From: CAYSCS01 sp964429695
GTDB lineage: Bacteria > Acidobacteriota > Aminicenantia > Aminicenantales > Aminicenantaceae
Length of the DNA: 23,886 bases
Assembly (NCBI GenBank): GCA_964429695.1
Contig: CAYSCS010000110.1
Span: 1-23,886 of the forward strand
Direction of reading: 5' to 3'
Shown here: positions 16,186 through 23,455 of the stretch, piece after piece
Layout: every line of letters starts with the position of its first letter
Position numbering within the stretch: the first letter of the stretch is position 1
Notes under the pieces: model-generated
Database searches by the model: none
Told to the model about the DNA's origin: nothing
Seen by the model: only the letters and a program-made list of their open reading frames with translations
Translations under genes and position numbers: made by a program

Positions 16186-16512
16186 ATGCCACTTGGTGAC
16201 AGAACAGGACCATGGGGATTTGGCCCCATGACAGGTCGGGGATTAGGCTTTTGCGCAGGATTTCCTGTCCCCGGTTTCATGAACCCAGGCTTTGGATTCG
16301 GTCGAGGAATGGGGTTCGCAAGAGGCTTGGGCAGAGGCTTTGGTAGAGGAAGAGGCTGGCGCAGGGCGGGTTTCTATCCATTCTTGAGTTTCCCCTATCC
16401 CTGGGCTTTTCCTTATGGATTTTATTCCCCCTATGGCCTTCCTTACGGGATGGGATTTCCCTCTCATCCCTATTCTCCTTCAATGCCCAAGCAAGGCGAC
16501 CAAAAAGAATAA
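16186..16512 (+). CDS. DUF5320-family Gly/Arg/aromatic-rich protein
   Basis: The 108-residue product opens MPLGDRTGPWGFGPMTGRGL, the hallmark N-terminus of DUF5320 proteins (usually 'GTGPMGMGPMTGRG'), followed by FCAG. A run of Gly-Arg-Gly-Phe units follows (about 40-60), and then a Tyr/Phe/Pro-rich tail. It is strongly basic and almost certainly not a folded enzyme. One Cys is present at 23. DUF5320 genes are regular neighbours of NifX-domain and Mrp genes. ATG 16186 is chosen because GGAGG ends six bases upstream; an in-frame ATG at 16126 has none. As first gene behind a Fur box, it should be made most under iron shortage if Fur represses. The C-terminal helix of its neighbours is missing here. 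Confidence 0.85.
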   Translation: MPLGDRTGPWGFGPMTGRGLGFCAGFPVPGFMNPGFGFGRGMGFARGLGRGFGRGRGWRRAGFYPFLSFPYPWAFPYGFYSPYGLPYGMGFPSHPYSPSMPKQGDQKE

Positions 16513-16552
16513 CTCAAATAATTGAATCCGTTCTAGAAAAAGGAGGTAAAAA

Positions 16553-16783
16553 ATGCCATTGGGAATGGGACCTTTAGGCTGGTATGTATTTCCCTATATC
16601 GCCTTTTTAATGGGAAGAGGATATCCTTTTTGGAGCTACCCTTATTTCCCCTCTCCCTGGTTTCTTACAGAGAAAGAAGAGAGAGATTTTCTCGAAGGCC
16701 AGGCTGAGTTCCTTGAACAGCAGCTGACTCAAATCAGACAGAGGCTTGAGGAACTGAAGAAGAGAGAAAAAGAGAAAAAATGA
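16553..16783 (+). CDS. Short aromatic-rich protein with C-terminal coiled coil, DUF5320-like
   Basis: The 76-residue product has an N-terminal part (1-37) rich in Gly, Pro, Tyr, Phe and Trp that may insert in or touch a membrane (WYVFPYIAFLMGRGY at 10-24). It then has a helix at about 39-76 (EERDFLEGQAEFLEQQLTQI, then RQRLEEL) of coiled-coil character. This helix has the same pattern as the tails of the proteins at 12121 and 16780. It starts MPLGMGP like the gene before it. AAAGGAGGTAAAAA precedes the ATG. Its stop overlaps the next start (ATGA), so it is probably made in step with the NifX-tail protein. Confidence 0.75.
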   Translation: MPLGMGPLGWYVFPYIAFLMGRGYPFWSYPYFPSPWFLTEKEERDFLEGQAEFLEQQLTQIRQRLEELKKREKEKK

Positions 16784-17433
16784 GAATTGCCGTCTCAGCG
16801 TCGGGGGCTTCCCTCTCCAGTCCAGTCGACCCCCGCTTCGGAAGGTCAGCATACATCATCTTCCTTGACCCTGAAACGAGGGAATTTGAAGTTGTCGAGA
16901 ATCCTTATGCAGTTTCTGCAAGCGGAGCGGGTATCCAGTCCGCTCAATTGATCGTAAAGAAAGGAGCTAAAGCTGTCCTCACCGGAAGTTGTGGGCCCAA
17001 TGCTTTTCAGGTGCTCAGTAATGCAGGAGTTGAAGTCGTCCTTGGAGTTAAAGGGACAGTCGAGCAGGCTGCCCTGGATTACACATCCGGTCAATTAAAA
17101 CCCTCCACTCAATCGAATGTTTCTCCTCACTTTGGAATGGGTGGAGGGTTAAGTGGCTCATATTCTGCCTTCGGCATGAATCGAGGCATAGGAAGAGCGA
17201 GAGGACAGGGTATGAGTCGAGGCATGGGAAGGGGAAGAGGCTCTGGTGGAAGATTGAGAAAGGGTTGCTATCCTTTACACCTGGAAAAAGGTGCGCCACC
17301 TTCAAGAGTAAATGAGACTCTATTATCACCAACGCAGGAGATTGAGGTTTTGAAAGAACAGGCTGAATTTCTCAAGAAACAGATTGAGAAAATTTCAGAA
17401 AGAATCAAGTCCTTGGAAAAAACAAAGAAATAA
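16780..17433 (+). CDS. NifX domain fused to Gly/Arg-rich tail and coiled coil, IssA-like architecture
   Basis: This 217-residue, three-part protein has a NifX-type cofactor-binding domain at about 1-103 (DPRFGRSAY at 17-25, SGAGIQSAQ at 48-56, GSCGPNA at 69-75). A cationic Gly/Arg/Met-rich region follows at about 118-165, and a coiled-coil helix at about 185-217 (EIEVLKEQAEFLKKQIEKIS). A NifX-type domain followed by a cationic Gly-rich tail is the design of IssA, the Pyrococcus protein reported to store iron and sulfide as thioferrate. The extra coiled coil matches that of the two small neighbours and may bring them together. Storage or assembly of iron-sulfide is inferred; simple cluster binding as in NifX is the alternative. 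Cys71 and Cys163 are the only cysteines. Confidence 0.83.
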   Translation: MRIAVSASGASLSSPVDPRFGRSAYIIFLDPETREFEVVENPYAVSASGAGIQSAQLIVKKGAKAVLTGSCGPNAFQVLSNAGVEVVLGVKGTVEQAALDYTSGQLKPSTQSNVSPHFGMGGGLSGSYSAFGMNRGIGRARGQGMSRGMGRGRGSGGRLRKGCYPLHLEKGAPPSRVNETLLSPTQEIEVLKEQAEFLKKQIEKISERIKSLEKTKK

Positions 17434-17459
17434 GCATTCGAGCTTAAGAGGAGCGTGGA

Positions 17460-17705
17460 ATGCCAATCTATGAATACAAGTGCCAGGATTGCGGAAAGGT
17501 TACCGAAGCCCTGGTCCAATTAAAAAACTCTAATCAAATTCTCTGCTGTGTTCACTGTAAGAGCGAAAATCTAAGGAAGATAATCTCATCACCCGCAACT
17601 ATTCTCATCGGAGAGCACTCGCCTAAAGGTAAGACTTGCTGCGGAAGAGATGAAAGATGCAATACACCTCCCTGCTCAAATAGCAGAGTCTGTCGAAGGG
17701 ATTAA
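17460..17705 (+). CDS. FmdB-type zinc-ribbon protein with Cys-rich tail
   Basis: The 81-residue product begins MPIYEYKCQDCGKVTEALVQ, the standard opening of the FmdB/CxxC_CxxC_SSSS family. It has one Cys pair at 8 and 11 and the second at 30 and 33, with an extra Cys at 29. The tail holds Cys at 60, 61, 67, 72 and 78, in place of the Ser-rich tail of many members, and could bind another metal. FmdB proteins are poorly understood and often lie near one-carbon or Fe-S genes. It follows the NifX-tail gene by 26 bases with AGAGGAG before the ATG, so it belongs to the same operon. Confidence 0.85.
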   Translation: MPIYEYKCQDCGKVTEALVQLKNSNQILCCVHCKSENLRKIISSPATILIGEHSPKGKTCCGRDERCNTPPCSNSRVCRRD

Positions 17706-17729
17706 GCATATCTGAGACAGGAAAAACTA

Positions 17730-18530
17730 ATGCGGTCAATGAAAATGTTTGTTCTCTTTTTTCTTCTCTTGGTTGTGGTAAATCTTTTTCCTGGAGAAGT
17801 GGCGATGAATAGCAAATCATCTCTTCGAGCAACCATTGTCTATGATAACAATCCCTATGATGAGAGGCTCAAGACCGACTGGGGGTTTTCTTGTCTTATC
17901 CAGGGCTTGGAGAAGTCTATTCTCTTTGATAGCGGAGCGAGAGGCGAGATTTTACTATCCAACATGGAAAAACTTGGCATCAATCCTGAAAAAATCCAAA
18001 TCGTTTTACTTTCCCATATTCATCGCGATCATACTGGTGGGCTAGCAGAACTTCTTTCCCGAAATCAAGCGATTGAGGTCTGGTTACCTTATTTTTTCCC
18101 TGCTGATTTTAAAGAGGAAATCCGGAAGAAAGGAGCAAAAGTAGTGGAGGTGGATCACTCTCGGGAAATCTGTAAAGGTGCCTCGACTTCAGGGGTGATA
18201 GAAGGTTGGATCAAAGAGCAGTCATTGGTCTTGGATACAGAAAAGGGGCTTGTGATTGTCACAGGCTGCGCCCACCCCAGAATTACTAATATCTTGGTCA
18301 GTGTGAAAGAATCATTCAAGAAAAATATCTACCTTGTTTTCGGAGGTTTTCATCTAGCCGGGTTTTCCGAAGCAGAAATCAGAGACATTATCGCCAAATT
18401 TCTCTTCTTTGGTGTTCAAAAAGTTGGACCAGCCCATTGTTCGGGAGAGGAAGCCAGACGGCTTTTCAGTGAAGAATATCAAGATGGTTTTATAAGGATA
18501 GGTGTGGGGAAGGAGATCGTGATCCAGTGA
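17730..18530 (+). CDS. MBL-fold hydrolase of the dihydropteroate synthase-like subgroup, exported
   Basis: This 266-residue protein has a signal-like hydrophobic N-terminus (6-21). It then has a complete metallo-beta-lactamase site: Asp67 in LFDSGA, HIHRDH at 96-101, TGCAHP at 178-183, GGFHL at 205-209 and PAHCSGE at 234-240. The TGCAHP and GGFHL pair marks the subgroup that includes the ribofuranosylaminobenzene 5'-phosphate (RFAP) synthase-like MBL proteins, which are frequent beside MinD-ferredoxin ATPases in anaerobes. The true substrate is unknown. Export is odd for a pterin enzyme, and a signal anchor is an alternative to cleavage. Its stop overlaps the GTG start of the next gene. Confidence 0.85.
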   Translation: MRSMKMFVLFFLLLVVVNLFPGEVAMNSKSSLRATIVYDNNPYDERLKTDWGFSCLIQGLEKSILFDSGARGEILLSNMEKLGINPEKIQIVLLSHIHRDHTGGLAELLSRNQAIEVWLPYFFPADFKEEIRKKGAKVVEVDHSREICKGASTSGVIEGWIKEQSLVLDTEKGLVIVTGCAHPRITNILVSVKESFKKNIYLVFGGFHLAGFSEAEIRDIIAKFLFFGVQKVGPAHCSGEEARRLFSEEYQDGFIRIGVGKEIVIQ

Positions 18531-19369
18531 TTCTTTCGGTAGCAAGCGGGAAAGGTGGAACAGGGAAAACCACCATCGCGGTCAACCTTGCACTCAGCTT
18601 GGGTGAAGATCAAGATCTCCAGTTTTTAGACTGTGATGTCGAAGAACCCAATGCCCATTTCTTCCTAAAGCCTCACTTCTTCACAAAGAGAGAGGTGTCG
18701 ATTCCTGTGCCGCAGATTATCGAAGAGAAATGCACTCATTGTGGCAAATGCGCCCAAATCTGTGCTTACCATGCCTTAGCTGTTTTGAAAGATAGTGTTC
18801 TTGTCTTCCCTGAGCTCTGTCATGGTTGTGGAGGATGCAGTCTCCTCTGCCCCGAAAAGGCGATCGAAGAGAGGGGCCAGAGGATAGGAGTGGTCGAGTT
18901 TGGCTCCTCCAATGAGATTGAATTCATCCATGGAAAACTGGACATAGGCCAGGCTATGTCCCCGCCGTTGATTAGAGAGATAAAAAAATACCTAAATTTG
19001 AAGAAGTCAGTGATAATCGACGTTCCTCCCGGAACATCCTGCCCGATGGTAGAGGCAGTTAAAGGAAGTGACTTTTCTCTTCTGGTCACAGAGCCCACCC
19101 CTTTTGGCTTGAATGACCTCAAGCTCTCGGTTGAGACTCTAAGAGAAATGGATATTTCTTTCGGGGTGGTTATTAACAGGGCTGGGGTCGGAGAGAGCGG
19201 AGTGGAAGATTATTGTCAAAAAGAGAATATTCCGTTATTGATGACTTTGCCTTTCAAGCGGGAGATTGCTGTCTCCTATTCTGAAGGCACGGCGCTTGTT
19301 GTGGCAAAACCTGCCTACAAGGAGAGATTTATTGAACTCTGGATCAAGATTCAGGAATTGACAAAATGA
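18527..19369 (+). CDS. MinD-type ATPase with inserted 2x[4Fe-4S] ferredoxin, first copy
   Basis: This 280-residue ATPase has the deviant Walker A SGKGGTGKTT at 7-16. An inserted bacterial ferredoxin domain lies at about 63-113 with C69-x2-C72-x2-C75-x3-C79 and C98-x2-C101-x2-C104-x3-C108. The switch DVPPGTSCP lies at 165-173. All eight cluster cysteines are present. Such proteins are common as adjacent pairs in anaerobes, next to Mrp and NifX genes. They are thought to couple ATP hydrolysis to cluster or electron transfer, but the reaction is not established. It starts at GTG, overlapping the preceding stop, and its own stop overlaps the next ATG. Likely partner: the second copy just downstream, as a heterodimer. 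Confidence 0.92.
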   Translation: MILSVASGKGGTGKTTIAVNLALSLGEDQDLQFLDCDVEEPNAHFFLKPHFFTKREVSIPVPQIIEEKCTHCGKCAQICAYHALAVLKDSVLVFPELCHGCGGCSLLCPEKAIEERGQRIGVVEFGSSNEIEFIHGKLDIGQAMSPPLIREIKKYLNLKKSVIIDVPPGTSCPMVEAVKGSDFSLLVTEPTPFGLNDLKLSVETLREMDISFGVVINRAGVGESGVEDYCQKENIPLLMTLPFKREIAVSYSEGTALVVAKPAYKERFIELWIKIQELTK

Positions 19370-20247
19370 AGGAGCTCGCACTAATTAGCGGCAAGGGGGG
19401 AACGGGAAAAACAGTCATCTCAGCTGCTTTTGCCGCGCTCGCCCAGAAAAAGATCCTCGTTGACTGCGATGTGGATGCGGCTAATCTTTATCTTCTCCTT
19501 CATCCACAAATTCAAGAAGAGCATTACTTTATTGGAGGGAAAAAGGCTAGAGTCGACCTTGAGGCATGTACTGGCTGCGGAATGTGCCTTGAGGTTTGCC
19601 GCTTCTCAGCCATATTTGATAAGATGGACAGGAAAGTCAGGGTCGACCCGATTTCCTGCGAAGGGTGTGGTGTCTGCTCCTTTGTCTGTCCTGTTGGAGC
19701 CATCCAAATGGAGAATACAATTTCGGGCAAATGGTTCGTTTCTTCAACAAAATACGGTCCTTTTGTCCATGCCCGTCTTGGAATAGGAGAGGGAAACTCT
19801 GGTAAACTGGTTACCGAATTGCGCAAAAAAGCAAGGGAGATTGCCGAAAGAGAAGCACTGGAATTAGTTATCATTGACGGACCTCCGGGAATAGGCTGTC
19901 CGGTGATAGCTTCCTTATCGGGTGCTGATCTTGTCTTGGTGGTTACGGAACCCACTCTTTCAGGGATTCATGACATGGAAAGAGTCATCAGTGTGACCAG
20001 GCATTTCAGGGCGCAACCTGCCTGCTGTATTAATAAATTCGACCTCAACCACAGGATGACAGGCCAAATCGAAGAATGGTGTGAGAAAAACTCAGTTCCG
20101 CTTGTGGGAAAGATTCCTTTCAGTGAGTCGGTTATCCAATCCCTAGTTCAGGGGATTCCGGCGACTGAATTCTCCGAAAATTCTGCTACAGAGGAAATAA
20201 AAAGGATGTGGCAGACTCTATCTTCCTTACTAACCGAGGAGGGCTGA
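19366..20247 (+). CDS. MinD-type ATPase with inserted 2x[4Fe-4S] ferredoxin, second copy
   Basis: This 293-residue paralogue of the preceding protein has Walker A SGKGGTGKT at 8-16, cluster cysteines at 68, 71, 74, 78 and 98, 101, 104, 108, and the switch DGPPGIGCP at 171-179. The segment KYGPFVHARLGIGEGNSGKL, starting at residue 129, is typical of the MinD-ferredoxin family. The two copies differ enough to be old duplicates, and they overlap by four bases (ATGA), which supports equal production and a heteromeric complex. Only four bases separate it from the following membrane protein, which could be its membrane or electron partner. All catalytic and cluster residues are present. Confidence 0.92.
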   Translation: MKELALISGKGGTGKTVISAAFAALAQKKILVDCDVDAANLYLLLHPQIQEEHYFIGGKKARVDLEACTGCGMCLEVCRFSAIFDKMDRKVRVDPISCEGCGVCSFVCPVGAIQMENTISGKWFVSSTKYGPFVHARLGIGEGNSGKLVTELRKKAREIAEREALELVIIDGPPGIGCPVIASLSGADLVLVVTEPTLSGIHDMERVISVTRHFRAQPACCINKFDLNHRMTGQIEEWCEKNSVPLVGKIPFSESVIQSLVQGIPATEFSENSATEEIKRMWQTLSSLLTEEG

Positions 20248-20251
20248 GAAA

Positions 20252-21007
20252 ATGAAGAGAATAGATTGGAATTATCTTGTGGATACTCTTCTTTTTATCT
20301 TTCTAGGGGGAATCGCATTCATCGGCTTTCTTATGGGATTGGTCATTCCCAAAGGATCAGGTGCTTCCGAGAGCGCCAAATATTTTCTGGGTCTCCACCG
20401 CCACGAGTGGGGAAATGTTCACTTTTATCTTTCGATAGGCTTTGTTGTCGTGGTTATCATTCACCTTATCCTACATTGGAGCTGGATTAAGGGGAAAGCT
20501 CGAGTGCTTTTCAAAAGAGGCTGGACAACAGCTCTCATTCTCACTCCTCTCGCTTCTTTCTTAGTTCTTTTTATTTTCTGGGCCCTCTATCCGAAGGCAC
20601 TTCGCACCTCCAATGATTACGGAGGGAGAGCAGGAAGAGAACACAGAGCCGAGGTTCTTAGAGAAGAACCTACCTCTCCTCTCCTTATTAATGGTCAAAT
20701 GACGCTCCGCGAGGTAGAAAGAGCCACGGGAATTTCGGCAGCCAAAATCGCAAGGGTCTTGGGTCTTTCTGCAGATGTCAACCTTGATGAAACTCTTGGA
20801 CAATTAAGAAAAAAATTCCCCTTCACACTCAAGGAAGTGAGAGACGCAGTGGCTAGACTGAAGAAGAAAAGTGAATCTTCTGCTGAGAAAGAGGCGGGGC
20901 AAGAGAATGAGGGAATTAACAAGAAGAAGGTTAACGAAGAAAAGATCAAGAAGAGCCAGCGGAGCACTTCCTCGAGGAGGATGAGGAAAAATCAGAGGAA
21001 AGATTGA
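20252..21007 (+). CDS. DUF4405-like membrane protein, C-terminus altered by frameshift
   Basis: The current frame gives 251 residues. Three membrane segments lie at about 11-32, 56-76 and 92-113. His49, His51, His57, His71 and His75 (RHEWGNVHFY and IIHLILHW) fit a small b-type haem membrane protein of the DUF4405 kind. Residues 147-203 form a soluble repeat domain (QMTLREVERATGISAAKIAR, then LGLS...LGQLRKKFPFTLKEV) also found on membrane Fe-S and cytochrome proteins. From about 231 onward the sequence turns into Ser/Arg/Lys-rich nonsense, because the original frame continues elsewhere after one A was lost at 20940-20943. Placed four bases after the ATPase pair, it could link them to the quinone pool. 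The N-terminal 230 residues look intact. Confidence 0.72.
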   Translation: MKRIDWNYLVDTLLFIFLGGIAFIGFLMGLVIPKGSGASESAKYFLGLHRHEWGNVHFYLSIGFVVVVIIHLILHWSWIKGKARVLFKRGWTTALILTPLASFLVLFIFWALYPKALRTSNDYGGRAGREHRAEVLREEPTSPLLINGQMTLREVERATGISAAKIARVLGLSADVNLDETLGQLRKKFPFTLKEVRDAVARLKKKSESSAEKEAGQENEGINKKKVNEEKIKKSQRSTSSRRMRKNQRKD

Positions 21008-21253
21008 CGCGAGGATTCAAGAGAAAAGACCAATTCGCAATTCTTATCCACGCTCAGATGACGCTTTATGATTTAGAAAAGATGACAGGTATTCAGGATT
21101 CAGGCTCGAAAAACTGCTGAAAAACTCGGGCTTCCATCGAGTGAGCCACTTGAGGAACCTCTCGCGAGGTTGAGAAAAGGACAATTTTTTTCTCTAGAAG
21201 AAGTGAGGAATAGAGGCTCCTCTCTGCTGAAGGAAAAAGATGGAGAGTCTTAA
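20940..21253 (+). pseudogene. Out-of-frame remainder of the DUF4405-like gene, second repeat domain
   Basis: After a one-base shift at the A run 20940-20943 the reading continues as KDQEEPAEHFLEEDEEKSEE, then HAQMTLYDLEKMTGI, a second copy of the domain seen at residues 147-203 of the upstream part. A second break follows: ATTCAGG is repeated in tandem at 21091-21097 and 21098-21104. Deleting one copy restores ARKTAEKLGLPSSEPLEEPL, then ARLRKGQFFSLEEVR, to a TAA at 21253. The ancestral protein therefore had two such domains and about 330 residues. One change is a homopolymer loss, the other a slipped-strand duplication. Confidence 0.75.
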
Positions 21254-21291
21254 GCTGAGTTTAGGTTGGTCTACTTCAGGGATTGAAATCT

Positions 21292-23103
21292 TTACCGCTT
21301 TCGCAATTCCCAGCGCATGACTTCTAAGTCTCTTCCCCAACATTTTTGCCAAAGCACGTCAACTTGCGGAATACACGGACCAGGTGGAGTTATTTTTTCC
21401 TTGCGCGCCTCTCCGATAAGTGATGTTTTCCCATCGCCGCTAATGCTCTGGGTTTTAATACTCTCTCCAATGAAACCTAAGTATTTTTCCTCGTGGTAGA
21501 TTTTATCATCCGAAGTCCAGCCTCTTTCCGGAGTGAAAGACATTGAATGATAATCCTCTACCGACTTGACATAAGCTTCGAAGGCAGGAATCTCTTTTAG
21601 TTCAACTATCTTTTCATTCTTTCTGTCGTAGGTGAAGATTAATTCTCCATCTCCCAGCAATTTGAGTCTCTGAATCGAAGTATTGTGCCTGCTCCAACTA
21701 TGGAGCTCATGAATTATACCGTAGGCTGAGCTCTCAACTTCATCTTTTTGACCGCGATAAAAAATATTTTGAGAGCCTATCTCCCAGGATTCAACCTCAT
21801 AAACATATTGAATGAGATCTTTGGAGAGATGGGAAATGAATTTGGGCTCTTTTTTAAAGGTAATAAAGGCAGAGACTTCAAAACACTGTTCGGATGTTTC
21901 TTTGCTTCGCAAAGAATAGCTGTTTGGTTGGCTGAAATCTGTCTCCTCTTCATGCAGGTTGTAATCCGTATTGCTGAGGAAAAGAGTGAGATTAAAACAT
22001 TCGGGAATATGAATCTTTTGGGAAGCTTGCGGCTTGCCGACAAGCGCCTCGCCCGCGTGCCAGTCGCAGTAGGCAGCCATCTCCAAAATGTCCTGTTTTG
22101 TCTGGGGGCAATCAGGAACACGGTAAAGAATCGGCCTCTTAATTTCACCTCCATCTGTAGGAAATACTTTCCAGCCTTGAATCTCTTGCCCTCCTTCAAT
22201 TTTTCCGTATTTAACTCTTATAGCGACAAAGATATTGTGAGGTAGACTCTCTCTGAGAAGATTACGAATTGTATGGATTTTTAACTGATAATAGGGGGGA
22301 TAAAGAGGCTCTTCCTCCACATCCAGAGAGAAAGAAGAAGGAGTTTCCTTGTTTCGAATCGTCTTGCCAACATCACCACGGCTTAATTTTATCGGCATTC
22401 CCGCAATACTTCCTTTGCTGAAAAGTCCGACAATATAGCCATCGGCATCTTTTCCCCGACCAAAGTAAGCTTCGTTAGCCGGGGGCTCAGGAAGCCAATC
22501 TATTCTTAAATCTCCAGCATCATAGGTTTCATTGTTCTTTAAACAAATAAGCTCATGATGGATATGAACCGTCCCCATCTTGGGAAGATAATCTTCTTTT
22601 TCAGAAATCACATTCCCCTTGACATCAAAAGTTTGGTGGATGCCCTGAGTCATTTCTCCTAGTTGGGCCTTGGTCATATTCAAGGTGGACTGGATGTAGT
22701 ATTTAGCCCTTCCCCCTTTAGGTCCATGGCGGATTTCTTCCTCTTTTTCTCCTGTCTGCCTCATTTCGGTATAATACATGTTTGCACAGGGGTTTTCTTT
22801 CTTGAATTCTAAGAAGTTAAATCCCCTTGCAAGTTCTTCACTCACAGAGATGCCCTCTTCCTCTTTCCAGCCATAATATTCATTGGTTAATTGTTCAAAG
22901 AGATCAGCTATTGAGTTTATGTCTCCAGTTTTTAAGTTCTTCATTTCAACTAGAGGATTCGGGCATTCTCCACAATCTTCTGAAGCCGCAGGAAGAAAAG
23001 TGAATGGATTGTAGGCGAGGCAGAGTATCAGGGCGATAAGCATAGAATAAAAAAAACGCAGGAGAGAAAAATTGTTTTCTGAGTCTGCCTTAAGATTTTT
23101 CAT
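21292..23103 (-). CDS. Large secreted protein of unknown family
   Basis: This 603-residue protein has a probable signal peptide or anchor (hydrophobic residues about 15-36, then PAASEDCGECPNP with Cys44 and Cys47). The mature part is rich in beta-type sequence and aromatic residues and holds a scattering of cysteines, with pairs of possible disulfides. HIHHE, which lies about 175 residues in, is the only striking His group, but it is not a known metal motif. Repeats and catalytic signatures were not seen. It stands alone on the minus strand, convergent with the DUF4405-like gene; the 38 bases between them hold no clear terminator. I do not recognise the family. A periplasmic or surface protein, often seen as hypothetical in uncultivated bacteria, is all that can be said. 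Confidence 0.75.
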   Translation of the reverse strand: MKNLKADSENNFSLLRFFYSMLIALILCLAYNPFTFLPAASEDCGECPNPLVEMKNLKTGDINSIADLFEQLTNEYYGWKEEEGISVSEELARGFNFLEFKKENPCANMYYTEMRQTGEKEEEIRHGPKGGRAKYYIQSTLNMTKAQLGEMTQGIHQTFDVKGNVISEKEDYLPKMGTVHIHHELICLKNNETYDAGDLRIDWLPEPPANEAYFGRGKDADGYIVGLFSKGSIAGMPIKLSRGDVGKTIRNKETPSSFSLDVEEEPLYPPYYQLKIHTIRNLLRESLPHNIFVAIRVKYGKIEGGQEIQGWKVFPTDGGEIKRPILYRVPDCPQTKQDILEMAAYCDWHAGEALVGKPQASQKIHIPECFNLTLFLSNTDYNLHEEETDFSQPNSYSLRSKETSEQCFEVSAFITFKKEPKFISHLSKDLIQYVYEVESWEIGSQNIFYRGQKDEVESSAYGIIHELHSWSRHNTSIQRLKLLGDGELIFTYDRKNEKIVELKEIPAFEAYVKSVEDYHSMSFTPERGWTSDDKIYHEEKYLGFIGESIKTQSISGDGKTSLIGEARKEKITPPGPCIPQVDVLWQKCWGRDLEVMRWELRKR

Positions 23104-23363
23104 GGTAGTGATTCCTTTTCAAGGCTTTTCATGCGCATCTTTCCTAATTTAACGAATAAGCTCTTTATCAAAAAAATAGAAAGCATGAAAGTAAGATTCT
23201 TGCTTTTTTCCCTCAACTTATAGGATAAACATCTGGGCACTATTTTCTAACTGCCACATCTTTGGGGATGATAAGTCATGGTCTTACCCGATGTCAAGGA
23301 GGCGAATTGCCTCCCAAATATTCAGATAACAGGCCTTAATTTTTTCTCCGGGTAAAAAAAGAA

Positions 23364-23399
23364 GCCTCTATTTCCCCAGAAGGCTGGTAAAATAGAGGC
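23364..23399 (+). repeat. Long hairpin in the IS leader
   Basis: GCCTCTATTT pairs with AAATAGAGGC, and inside it CCAG pairs with CTGG around AAGG. The structure lies upstream of the transposase ribosome binding site. Such structures in insertion sequences can block translation of transposase from transcripts entering from outside. Confidence 0.7.
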
Positions 23400-23419
23400 G
23401 ATGAAAAAAATTCTGGAGA

Positions 23420-23438
23420 TTTCACCCTCCGGGTGAAA
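23420..23438 (+). repeat. Perfect 8-bp hairpin just before the transposase ribosome binding site
   Basis: TTTCACCC and GGGTGAAA flank a three-base loop. It ends four bases before GGAGG (23443-23447), and the transposase ATG follows at 23456. Its position suggests control of ribosome access. Confidence 0.65.
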
Positions 23439-23455
23439 CCCCTGGAGGTGCCTTC

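Noticed and set aside
12492..17433. Nitrogen-fixation locus, because of NifX-type domains.
   Set aside because: No nitrogenase structural or nifB/E/N genes are present. NifX-domain proteins beside Mrp ATPases are common in organisms that do not fix nitrogen.
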